Positions 23,801 to 36,648 of a DNA stretch of 64,000 nucleotides are shown in pieces. Below the pieces are notes generated by a model that was given only the letters and a program-made list of their open reading frames with translations, was not told the origin of the DNA and ran no database searches. This stretch comes from Limnephilus marmoratus (lineage: Eukaryota; Arthropoda; Insecta; Trichoptera; Limnephilidae): positions 6,743,452 through 6,807,451 of the forward strand of contig OU862933.1 in NCBI GenBank assembly GCA_917880885.1, given 5' to 3'. The translations under genes were made by a program, and so were the position numbers. Position 1 is the first letter of the stretch. The number at the start of each line of letters is the position of its first letter.

Positions 23801-26800
23801 GTAACATTTAATCAACCTCTCTATCAGAAAGCCAAAGACATTATGACTTCGAGTACTGATCCAAGACTAAAACATGTAATTATTCGACTAGGGGGTTTTC
23901 ATCTCCTCATGAGTTTCATGGGAGCCATCGGTTATATAATGAATGGAAGCGGCCTTAAAGAATTGTGGTGTACAGTATATGCACCTTTATCTGTGGATAA
24001 AATGTTGTCTGGGCACTCTTACGCACGTGCCATAAGAGCACACATGCTTACTCAATTAGCTCTCTCAAAAAAACTACTTGACGCAATGGAATTAGATGAT
24101 GAAGATATTATTACAATTGACGACATATTGTTGAATGATTTGTTCAAAAATGAATCCCCCAGTGAACTGGACCGACTTACACCTATTCTGGATAAATTTA
24201 GAAATGCTATGGAGGAAATTTCTATAAACGGGCCAACCGCAAAATTATGGGTGCTCTATTTCAAAATGGTCACTCCTGTAAAACTATTCATAGACGCGAA
24301 GCGGTCGGGAAAATGGCAACTGCACCTTGATGTAACCAAGAAAATGTTACCATTCTTTCACTCCAGTGGCCACTATTGCTATGCAAAATGTGCCACCCTA
24401 TATTTACAAGATATACAAAATTTAGAAACACAGTTATTACCCGAGGAATACAAGAAATTTGTAGGTGATGGCTATTTCACAATCAGACGATCAAATAAAT
24501 TTTGGTCGGGGATATGGTCAGACATGACTTTAGAAGGCTTATGAATATTTTTCGCAAGATTTTTTTCAACATTTGCAAAGAAGGAATTAAATGTGTTTGC
24601 ACATTGTTTAGCTGTATATTGGCATCTATAATTTTTTTATCATGTTCGATGTACTTAATGTTTTGTGTTTTTTTTGTATTGTCTATGGCCAAATTCACAG
24701 TTTTCCACATTTGTTTATGGTTATTTTCTGAAGATAATATTTTATTTTTAAAAAACTCTTAACTTTTTTTTTAATATAAGATGTTAATTTATTTTTATAT
24801 TTTTTATATAAAATATATGCTTTTTCATCATGGGGATTTTTTAAAGTTGTTTTGTAAAGTTTTTTTTTGTTTGATAGATATTATAAGTCCTTTGGTAATC
24901 CAAGACTTTAAACATCTTAATTTTGATTTTATGTGTATTGTTATTTCAGTTGTCAAATTTTTAATGTGTTGTGACAGGATATTTTCAAAGTAAGTCGAAC
25001 ATATTTCAGTATCATCACTGTTTAAAACATTGTTCCAATCCTCCTTTTTTAGTTTTTAGAGAGAATAATCATGTATATTGTTGATTTTTTGGGTATTAAA
25101 TTATGTAATACAATAAAATAATACAATAAAACGATAAAAATAAAATCTGATCCCAATTGTTGTTATTTGTAGGTACTCGTACCTATAATGTCTTATAATT
25201 AATATTAATATTCAACTACAGTAACTACACCCATTTAGATACGTTTTAAGATTTTCACGGCCAAAAGTATTTTCGTTATTTGTTTTTGGGGTATTATGCC
25301 GTGTTGCGCTACCTCCTTCTTTAGTCAACGTTTCGGACAGCGTTGCAGTGTCCATCATCATGTGAACACATCTACCGGATCTGCCGGATCTGCCCTGACG
25401 ATGGACACTGCAAAGCTGTCCGAAACGTTGGCTAAAGAAGGAGGTAGCGCAACACGGCATAACAACTCAAAAACAAGTAACGAGAATACACCCATTTAAT
25501 TTTCGGCCACACAAATAATTAATTGGTTAAAATAACATTGTATTACGCAAGTAGGTATTTTAAAATTAAAATGAATATAGAAGCTTTTACGCCTATTTCA
25601 TTGATTTTAACAATGCTTTCGGGATTGCCTGTTTGCGTTGCTTTTTTATTGAGAATTTGAGTGACGAAACAACCTCATTTACAATGCCACAATAATTTTA
25701 AAATATGTATTGAGTTAAAATATATTGCACTTCGCATATAAACCTAATAAAATTATATAAATTTAATAAAATTCTTTGGTTATTTTAAAACACTTTTACA
25801 GTAATCAAAGCAATTTTTGTTTAAAACATTCATTCTTTCATTGAGGTATAATATTCATTGTTTTCGGACATCCCATAAAACACAAAAATACATCAAGTCG
25901 GCTTCCCACCCCTCCCCGCCACGGCCGCGGCTCTCTTCTCGGGCAGCTATATCCTGCGCCGATCGGTTCGCTTGCCCCCGTGCGTCTAGCCCCACCCCTA
26001 CCCTTACCCCTCGGGCTCCTGTTCATACAAAAGTCACGTGAAATCAGCGTGCGATCGAAATCAATTAAAAAAAATAGGTTGCCGTTGAAAATTTTGTTGG
26101 ATCTTTGCAGAAATCTTTTTAACATAGCTATCCTAACAATTTGACTTTAAAAAATTGGACGGGGGATTTTTCCGGAGCGATATTTTTGACTCATATCAAA
26201 AAAGCATGTTCCAAAAGAAAAAAATGTTGGATCTTTTAATTAAATAAAGCAAACACCAATATAAAGACACTTCGTGATCAAAAATTGGGGGGGGGAATTT
26301 TCCCGGCAACAATAGAAATAAAAAACAAATCTCTTTTTAAAAACATACTTTCCCAACAAAAATATTGTTGGATTTCTAAATAATCAGGTGGATATTAATT
26401 AATACTAACAATATGTGAAGAGTTTTCGAAAGAAATACTTTTCCCGCGAGAGTTATAATTTTTTTTCAGTTTTTGCTAAAAATAACTAACTTCCCGTTAA
26501 ATATTTTGTTGGATCTTTTGTCATTCGTCATCCCTAAATGATACTCCACGTGACTGCAAAGTTTCATCGACGGGGGAATTTTTGCATACCTCAAACTCTT
26601 TATTGATTGGCCTACAAGTCCCCAAACCCCTGTTATATTATTCCGTAAATATTCATAATTACTGGAGACGAACAGATTATTTTAAAAACACTTTGTATTA
26701 CTGAAGAAGAAGATAACAATAATAATCTAAACGAAAATATGAAAGAGAACAAGACACAGAAAAACAACAAAAAAAATGGTCGCAACTGGGACTCGAACCC

Positions 26801-29800
26801 AGATCTCGGACGGACAGAATGGACGGCTGGAAGACAAATTAGTTTCAGTGTAGACTTTGTAGACCGATAAAAGGTACAACACAAAGCACTAGGCGATCTA
26901 AACAGTGCAAACAATGCACGCACTTTTTCATAAAGAGCCAATTTTTATTTGGTTTCTGGCATCATTGTGCATTTCACAGGGCACGTCTAGATATCATACG
27001 TCAATGGTCTCTATGCAACCTTATTCAGATCCTGCGCAGAAAAGTTCCACATTAGACTTCACTGCAAACTGTTATCGTACTTTAGCAAGCTTTACTTTTC
27101 TGCGCAAGGTCTGGTTATTTCAATGTGCGCTCTTCAACAGTTAACTTATGACCAATGTCGTAGTTTATTCAAAGCATTCTTGAACCCTCCTGGTTCCAAG
27201 AAGATGGTCCTGTTGTTTGCCTACAACTCGTCGAAATGATACCCAAATTTTATGATAGGACAAGTCCCTTTTGTAATGTCTAAAGGCTCCAGTACACGTT
27301 GGCCAAGCGCGCTTGGTGAGTGCGTTCGGCCAACGTATACTGGGCCGTTTTGTGTGTATTTGGCGTTTGCGGCCAACATTCGCCGACGACCCGATTAGTG
27401 TCGGTTTTTCGTGGACAAATCAAAGAAATTTGGCGCAAGCCGCAAACAGCGATCACACGTTGGCCGAGTGTTCAGTTCATAGTTACGCATCGGCTGGGGT
27501 GACGCCGTGTGTCGCGCTTAATTGTTCCAACGATTGTTTCACGAACATGGCGTCATGGAGTAATGAGGAAATGTTTAGGCTCATTGATTATTACCACAAT
27601 GAATCCGTTATATGGAACCCCAAACACGAGCAACATATATTAATAATACATGTTTAGTTGTGATTTCAGAGTAATGATAATCACACTAATATAATAAAGA
27701 GGAATGATTTGTATTTTTGTAACGAATAAAATCAAAAACTACAGGACTGATTTCAAAAATATCAATATTCATAATAATAATTCATATCAATATTGATGGG
27801 TTATTTAAACCTCTTGAAATATTATTGGATTTTTCTATAGTAGTCTGTATGTATACCTACCAAATATTTTTTTTATTTTATTTCAGGTGATGCTTGGAGT
27901 AGAATAGCTGATAATATAAATATAACTATACTATTATATAACTGAATTAAAAAAAGGAGTTATTAATGGCTACATACAGAAAACACCTACACCATACTGT
28001 TTTTTTTCTAATACATAAAAAAAAATGAAAGTGGCTATTAACAGTTATTTAAGCCTACTACCGTCACCATATAATTTATATTAATTGCCGCCATTGTCTG
28101 GAAGGAATGCAACACGCTACACGAGCGTCTCTAGCGGTCAGCGTCACCAACCAATACAAGTAAATACTGCCAATATTTTATCGCGCCGTACAAGTATATT
28201 GCAGCGGCCGCGATCGCCCTAAAGTCCATCTTCATCTAGTGACCAATGCAGAATGAAACATGCCAACGTGTGAACACTCGCCGAGCACGCTCGGCCAACG
28301 TGTACTGGAGCCTTATGATATTTACCTATTATTCTTACCTGTTGTTAGAATTTAGACAGTTTTGCCAATCGAGTTCGCCATCTTTTGTAACACTGTCGTA
28401 CCAAATGACGACAGAATCTGGGTTTTCATGGTGCATTTTTAAAGTTAAGTATTGGACGAATTTTAGTAGCATATCTATTTTGTCCACTTTGTTTTCGAAG
28501 TTTAGAAGCCAGCCATCAATCTTGAAGTGGTTAGTAATGGCTACGAGCTGATGGACAAACATCTCCATGTCCTCTTCTGATTTTAATATTTCTTCGCACA
28601 TTTGGTAGCCTTCGTCCCATTCTGTTATTAGTGTTCCTGAAATATAAATAAACATTTAAAATGAGAAAGAATAATAATATAATCGTACTACGTTATTTAT
28701 TATTATAAATATCACATATTTATTTATAAAATTAGATTACCAGACAAAAGATTATAATAATATTATCAGTTCTTGAAACAAATGGAAATAATGGATGTCA
28801 TATGTCCACTGTTTGCAACATTTATAATAACCATTGTTAGATTTTGAACAATGGTAAGTTTAATATTTTAAATAACCATTGTTTTACCAAGCAAGAATGT
28901 TCATAATATTATTTTAAAGAATGTTATGATGGGCAGAAACTTAGATGTTAATAAGTCAGGTACGCCTCATAATCGTCATTGCATATGTTTGGTAATGTTG
29001 TAGGTAGCTTGAAAACAAGTTTATGGTTCCGAGTGGTTAATATAATAATGACATGGATTTTGTTTCCATAAAATATTATGATGGCCTTTGTTTTTTTTTT
29101 AATTTAATATTTAATGGTATGAATTGGAAAACAGGTAAAGGAATGATAGAAGAAGTCAAGGATGCCTGAGGAAGACTTGGCACAACCAAGTTAAGCATAT
29201 ACAGGGTGTATCAGTATATACCCGAAGGATTTTAATCAGTCATACTTGAGCATATTTGGAGTAATGTGATTTTGCTGTCCAATGATATATTTTTCAAAGT
29301 AAAAAAAAATTCTGTCACGCATCACCACTGGGTTATTGCACTGGGTAATCACTGCGAGAAGCATGATACGCACTTCGTCTCGTTCCATCAACACGATGAG
29401 ACAGAGCATGTATCAATTTTCTGTTGCAACGGGTGGCAGTGTGATTGATCAGTGGTGAAGTGAGAAACTGTTTTTAATTGAAAAAAAATATTATTGGACA
29501 CCAAACGATAGCTAAATTTTTACTCCCAATGTGCACAGGAATGGCTGGCTAAATTCCTTTCGGTATGTGCTGAAACACCCTACATTGTGTATTGTCTTCA
29601 ATACTTTAGGAGAAAATACAGATACAGATATTAATTGGCAAGAATATACAAAACATCAACTAGAGAATTCACCTGCATCCAAACTATTTCTCACGAATTG
29701 ACTTAAACAGCAGTTAAAAACATATACAAATATTTTGTCTTATAAATAGGGGAAAAAATATATAAGTACATAAGAATATTATTTTACAAATAGAGATATG

Positions 29801-32800
29801 AAATAAATGCGCAATATCCTTAAAAGAATTTACAAATTATTTTTGAAACAAAAAAATATAAATATAGATAAACAATGTTATACAGAAATTTAAAAAAAAT
29901 ATATATATATATAAACGAATGTATGTCTAAGTTGTTTACTTTGAACTTTGTAGGAAAACAGCCTTCATTTTTCTACTAAAAGTACTGCGTGTATCAAAAA
30001 ATAAGTCAGAATCCTTGAGCTTTTGATTCTGATTAAGTGATTCGCACATTCTTCTGATTGGGTCCCTGACACCAGCATTTGTACGCGTCCGGCTAATGTG
30101 GAATAAGTCGTTAAGCCTTGTTACTCTGGGTGGTACTTTAAAGTTTATTAATTTCAGTAAGTCGGGACAGTCAATAACGTTGTTACAGATTTTATATAGA
30201 GTCATGAGATCAAGGTACGTTCGTCGGTTAGATAGCGTGGAGACATTATAACTCGAAAGCATATTTATGTACCCGCGTTTAGGTGCGCTCATTCTGTAAT
30301 TGAGGCACTGCAGAAATTTCTTTTGAATACTTTCAATGTTTTCTTTATAGATACCGTAAAGTGGATTCCATATGGAGGTGCAGTATTCAAGTTGAGAACG
30401 GACCAGCGTGTAGTAAAGAAGAAGATATGTTTCAGGTTTTCGAAATTCACGGCTGTTTCTGATGACAAATCCTAGCATGCAGTAAGCTTTATTCACAATA
30501 TTATCAATATGCGCATCGAAATGGAGTTTGGAATCAAAAAGTACGCCTAGATCTCTTATACAGTAAACGCGCTCGAGTAAATAGTTACCAATACAATAAT
30601 TCTGTATGATGGCGTTATGATTTTTAGTAAAACTTATTTGTTTACATTTGTTGTAACTAAGGTAAATTTTGTTTTCATTGCAAAATGCTTCGAACCTTAC
30701 TAAGTCGCTTTGGATTAGCAGACAATCGTTTAAATTCCTAACAATGGCAAATATTTTTATGTCATCGGCGTACAAAAGAAATAAACAATGCAAGAAACAT
30801 TTAGTAACAGTGTTAATAAAGAGTATAAACAACAGCGGACCCAGGATTGACCCCTGTGGCACGCCAGAGGTAACTGGCTCCCATGTAGAAGTGTGTCCTC
30901 GCAACGATACGGCTTGTTGTCTTTTTGTTAAATATGAGACAAACCAACGTAGTAAATTTCCTCTAATTCCGTTGTACATAATTTTTTTAATAAGAATAAG
31001 GTGGTCAACCTTGTCAAAAGCTTTTTTAAAATCGCAGTATATTGCATCTACCTGGTGGCCTCGATCCATGCTGTTGAACAAGAAGTTTGAGTAAAGAAGT
31101 AAATTACTCATGGTAGATTTGCCTTTTACAAACCCATGTTGTTGTTCCGTAATTATGGAGGCAAGCTGGGGATATATATGGTCATGGACAAGTCTTTCCA
31201 AGAGTTTAGGGATCGCCGAGAGAATGGATATTGGCCTATAGTTTTCTACTTTTTGCCGTGAGTCGCCCTTGTGGACCGGTATAATATAGGCCAACTTCCA
31301 CCTATCAGGGAAAACCCCGTCACTCAGGCATTTGTTAAATATTATGGTAAGTGGAACATATAGTGACGAAGCAGCAGATCTGAGGAAAAATGCCGGTATT
31401 CCGTCATGACCTGCACCCTTGTTTATATCTAGCGACATTAAACTCGAGAGCACTTCTTGTTCCGTTAATTCAATGGTGTGAATGTGCGCAAGTTCAGAGT
31501 CGCAAACGGCTTCAAGTTGGTCGATGTTAATCATGTCGTTGACAGAGGAGGGTTCGAATGTTGATTTAAAGAATTCAGAGAACATATTACAAATTTCCTG
31601 GGCATCGTTAGATTTGCGACCTTCGAAGGACATAGTAGCAGGGTATCCATCAGACGATTTTAATGAGGATATGTATGACCAAAAACTTTTAATATTATTT
31701 TGCAATGAACTTTCGATGTTGTCGAAAAATAACTTTCGAGAATCACTAGCCAGTCTTTTGTATGTAGCACGTAAGAAGGAAAATTCACGATAGTCAGAAA
31801 GACCTTTATATGTCTTCCATTTGTGCCAGACTTTATCTTTTTTCCGTGATAACCTAATAAGTTCGGGAGTAAACCATATGGGAAATTTGTCATTTCGTCG
31901 TGCCAATAATGGAATGGACTTATCAATTATATTATTTATTTTTAAATAGAATCGATCTACTGCTTCTTCGGCTTATAAACTTGCGGTTTCAGATAACCAA
32001 TCAATACAATTAATGTCATTATTAATCTGAGTATAATCAGCTTTCCTGAAATTGCGCCTACGCTCTTTTTTGTTTTTGATTTTTGGTTGAGTTTCGGATG
32101 ATATATCAAATTCAAGGGCTGGGTGGTGTCTGTCTTCTGAGAGCAGAGGGTCATTGCTGCGTGTAACATTTGTTTCGCGACTGTAGAATATGAGGTCTAA
32201 GTATTTTTCATTATGGTTAGGTATGCAATTATATTGGAGCAAGTTCATCAATGACATTGTTTGCAGCAAAGTTTGCGATGCAGCCGTGTTTGAAGAGGCG
32301 AGACCTTGACTGCAGCCTTCGGAAAAAGACCAAGTAAGAGTAGGTTGATTCATATCTCCAAGTACACAAAACATATTATTTGGTTCAGATGAAAATACAG
32401 ATTCTAGGTTTTTGGAGAAAATATCATAAAACGTTGGTGGCGAGACAGGAGGTATGTATACTGCACATATGATGAGATTGGAAGACCTTACCGGAATAGA
32501 TACGAAGATTTGTTCGATTTGGCTGGTTTCCCAGTCATCGAGCCGGGATGCTGCGAGCTCCAATGATATAAATACTTGAATCGGGTCTTGTCAAGAGTTA
32601 AGGCTAATAAAAGAGTAGGTATGAGATGAAACAGAATATGAATGAACGACAGGGCGTGTTCAGAGACAGAATTGTGGAATTGTGGGGGTCTAATCTGGAG
32701 GTGAAATGATGTGAGTTATATATTTCTGATTTTCCACCAGTTTCAAATAGCTTATAGTCCGAAACACAGAGACAAAACTATCTTTTAAAATAAAACAATA

Positions 32801-35800
32801 ACTTTGTTCAAATAATTTTTTTTTTTTTATACTTATTGAAGTCCAGATTTTGCTACCGACGTAGCTTCTTCAGGGCAGTACAATGCTCTATATTAGAGTA
32901 CTGTAGGGCCCTAAAGAAGCCAAATAAAAGTAGAGCTAGCAAAATCATTGCTTTATTTTAAATTATATAGTGTCCGACCGAAACTAGTTTTTACGGCCGA
33001 AACCGAAACCGAAACTGAGTTTCGGCTTCGGTCTCAGGTTCGGCCGAAACCGAAACCGAAACCGAAACTTCCATATAAGGTCATGTTTTCGTGAAAAAAA
33101 ATAGTCAATCTTAATCAATCAGCCTTTATTTTTAAATCATATATTAATCATTCAGTCTCTGATATTTGAACTAAAAATAAACATTACATAATAATCACTC
33201 CTTATTTCAAATAAATTATTTATGCTTTTTGAAATCGTTATCGTAAATTGCTTCATAAATAATATTAAAAAAAGAAATAGTAGGTTTTACCTATTTGAAA
33301 ATTATTAACAAATAAAAGGTAGAAAACAAAATACTCTTTCATCTTAAGAAGAAAATAATTTGGGAGGCGGGAATGGGTACCGCCGCCCCGGAAAACTTTA
33401 TTGGATAACTCTGCCATAGGTCACTCCGAGTGGTTCGCTACGTTTGGTGATTTAGCAGGGGTGCCCGGATTCTAGGGCGGATTTAGGGGGGGGGGGGCAC
33501 GGGGGCATGTGCCCCCCCCAGAAAGTATTTTTTTGTACTGTGGAGATTCCATCACAGTACAGAAAAGTGTCTCTATCAAACATTTTTTTGCCCGTCCGCC
33601 CCTTGTGCCCCCCCCAGAAAAAAATCCTGGATCCGCCCTTGCCCGGATTCATGGGTTGAGGTTTGTCTAGGTCTTGAAGGTGGATGACCAGGGACCCAAT
33701 TTTCATTTCAGTAGATAATTGCTCGCATGCGATAATTATGTACTTTGTCTATGGTTTTTCTATCATCTAGTAATTATCTACTAATTTTCGATGTAAAGCG
33801 TATTTTGGAATTTCTAATAGATAATTATCTATTACAAAGCAGTAGATAATTAGACTATTGGTTTTAGCAGTAGTTCAACTGTCAAAAAGTGTCACTTGTA
33901 CGGTTTCACCTTACTTTACTTCCATTCCAACACAGTGGTACGATGCATTTTAGTAAGCATGTGTGTGTGTTACAATGCAATATTTGATATCAAATAACTC
34001 AGGAAATTTGGTAATAATTAAAAGAAATATTTATTTATTACAAAATCCTTTTTACAATGTATTACAATTTTTGACAATAAAATATAAAACTATACAATAA
34101 TAAGTTTAAAAGTTGAGTAATCAGTATACTATATTATTGTATTTTTGTTTAATTTGTAAATTATGCTATTCTACTAAACTATGCCTGTCCCAGAGTAGCG
34201 TTATAGAATGCAATTCTATTTTATTGTATTTGTCATAGTATGTATTTATTTTTATAAGAACCTACACATTATGCATTTTTATTAGTTCCCAGTATGCAAA
34301 CGATTGAAATACATTAAACAAATGTTATTTTATTAATACAGTTTCATTTAACTCTTAATTCAACACAGCTAATGATCAAATAGTAACAGAAAGTCCAAAG
34401 GTAAAGCAAAAGTCGATAATATTTTGAAAAACACGCAAGAGGAAACAACTACTCATCAACTACTTCTTCAACGAACAACAAAGTGAATTGACAGATTGAC
34501 AGCCGTAAACAGAAAAATGTATCAAATCTATGGAGTCAAAGACACGGGTTACCATATAAAAAATAAAATTGGTACATTTTTATGTTGGTATTAATATCGG
34601 TTGTTTTACATTATCTACGACGGTCGAAAATACGCATTTATCGAAACAGTAGATAATTTATCGTGCGCGATCCTCGCATGCGAACAATTATCTACTGAAA
34701 TGAAAATTGGGTCCCTGGACACACTGAACCCCAGATTCCTACCCACCCCTTTTCCTTCCCAGAACTCTCCTCTCCTTCCTTTTCCTAAAAAAACCTTCCA
34801 CACTGCATCCCCAAAGATGATATAGGCCAACAGGGAAATTATTTTCCTCAGGGCCTATCGCGAACTAAATCATTTCAATAGCGAAATAAAACTTACCTAT
34901 TTTAAAAATAATGTTAAGTATAAACCCCTCCAATTTAACAACAAATAAACCAAACTACCGAAAAGTTTGCGGAGCGAACACAAACAAGTGAATCAAGTCC
35001 TGAGACGACCATGAGCGCGGACGCAGCAAAATGACATTTTGTGGCTCGCAGTTCAGTGCACCGAACATGTCCGATCGCAGAACGAAACCTCTCGGTTTCG
35101 GCCTTAGTTTCGGCCGGATGGCGGCCGAAACCGAAACTAAGCCGAAACTTGTTTTTTGGCCGAAACTAGGCCGAAACCGAAACCGAAACCGAAAGTTCGG
35201 TCGGACACTAAAATTATAATGTCACACGACAAAGTATCTGCTGCATGAAAATAACTTTAATAATTGAGTCACCAAAAGCAAATTTGTACTGCAGATTAGT
35301 TATAATACATCCGACTTCTGACATTTCCCAAATACCTGATGGCAGTAAGCTACACTAGTGCCTCCAGTGGCGTGAGTTCTGCGGGTTGGTTTTCTTTCAT
35401 AAATTTTGACGGATTTTATTTGAAATATTTTCTTTATTTTACGCTAATAGATTGTAGAAGTCGAAAATTAAAAATATTAATTTTAGGTAACCTACACCAT
35501 ACTGTTTTTTTGCTAATACATAACAAAAAAATATGAAAGCGGCTATTAACAGTTAAGCCTACCGCCGTCACCATATAAATTCTATTAATTGCCGCCATTG
35601 TCTGGAAGGAATGCAACATGTCAACAACAACAAGTAAATACTGCCAATATTTTACTGGAGTTGGGCGTATTATTAATATTCTAGTGTATTTAGCTAACTT
35701 TATTAAATTTGAATCATATTTACAAAAAAGCCAGCAAATAAGCAATCATGGTTGAGGATAAATAATAATGGTGTGAATATATTTTATTATGAAATATTTA

Positions 35801-36599
35801 CCCAATATTTGCACGCCATGTCTGTGGGCAACATTGATCCAGCCCAGAGGTGGGATTGTAATGAAGTGGTGGCTGAAGTAAACGAATATATCAATGGCGG
35901 CCCAGTGGTAGAAGGAATAGGCTGACATGTTGTCCGACCCGTTCACAAATCTGAAAATAATTACTTCATTAATATACTTGACTATTTGCCCCGATGATGG
36001 ACACTGCAAGGCTGTCTGAAATGTTGGCTAAAGGAGGAGGAAATGCAACAAGGAAGAAAAAAATAACCTCAGGTGTATAAAAAAATCCTGTGTTGGTCTT
36101 TTCCCTAATATTTATTTATTAGTTTTCGGGAAATCGACAGTTTACATTTATTTCAGTTTGTACATAGTATTAAATAGCCAAAATAAAACCAATTATGGAT
36201 TTCCTCCTTGTAACTTTACTTCTACTGAGGGGGGGGGGGGGGGTATAATGAGATATCACGTGTATTTATTTTTCGTGATAATATTCTGAAAATTTCAAAA
36301 TACTTACACGTGATTTTGGGGGGGGGTTAGTCTAAAACCTCACCACATATCACCAAGGGGGGGGGGGGGGGTAAAAAGTTGCTAAAAAAACATCACGTGA
36401 TTAATGGACGACCCCTAAGAATAAGTAAATTAATTTTATAAAAAAGGAATGTGAATCCAAAATTTATATAAAACAATATCCCTTATCAGGCACAAGAGCT
36501 CCTCTTTTCTGATAAGGTATACATGACTAAATACGACCTTTAATATAAAATTTTGTAAAATATGTATATATATATGTAACTCATATTTTTTATATTACA

Positions 36600-36648
<49 letters not shown>

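Larger units (their letters stand above)
17931..26614. mobile_element. 8.7 kb DNA element with about 0.6 kb terminal inverted repeats
   Basis: The left arm (17931-18560) and the right arm (25985-26614) are inverted copies, nearly identical over about 570 bp. Both begin TAGGCCA(G/A)TCAATAAAG and are flanked by CAA (17928-17930 and 26615-26617). The outermost 70 bp have diverged more than the rest. The middle holds a spliced transposase-like gene at 21413-24540. It also holds later insertions: MITEs, a hAT end, a Helitron and a LINE fragment. No polymerase B or integrase reading frame is visible, so it is not a Maverick, despite the arm length. It sits in ENGASE intron 3. Confidence 0.85.
27284..28313. 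mobile_element. PIF/Harbinger-like element with MADF remnant
   Basis: The ends AGGCTCCAGTACACGTTGG and its inverse are about 20 bp long and nearly perfect. The flanks are TAA and TAT, compatible with a degraded 3 bp target duplication. Inside are pieces of a MADF-domain gene. It lies in ENGASE intron 3, 25 bp from the exon 3 donor. Confidence 0.75.
33363..34855 (+). repeat. R1 repeat interrupted by two later elements
   Basis: R1 blocks appear at 33363-33472, 33641-33687 and 34719-34855 in the right order and orientation. The gaps are filled by a hAT MITE (33473-33640) and a long-TIR MITE (33688-34718). Confidence 0.82.
32968..35210. mobile_element. hAT-type element with GGCCGAAACC repeats
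   Basis: The ends are TAGTGTCCGACCGAA and its inverse, flanked by a perfect 8 bp duplication AAATTATA (32960-32967 and 35211-35218). Just inside each end lie runs of CCGAAA units. No transposase remains. It holds an R1 copy that is itself interrupted twice, giving three levels of insertion in ENGASE intron 2. Confidence 0.88.

Noticed and set aside
17931..26614. Maverick/Polinton
   Set aside because: Arm length fits, but there is no polymerase B, integrase, protease or capsid frame, and no 6 bp duplication.
30669..31094. Plus-strand frame of 141 codons
   Set aside because: Antisense of the LINE reverse transcriptase at 29936-32563.
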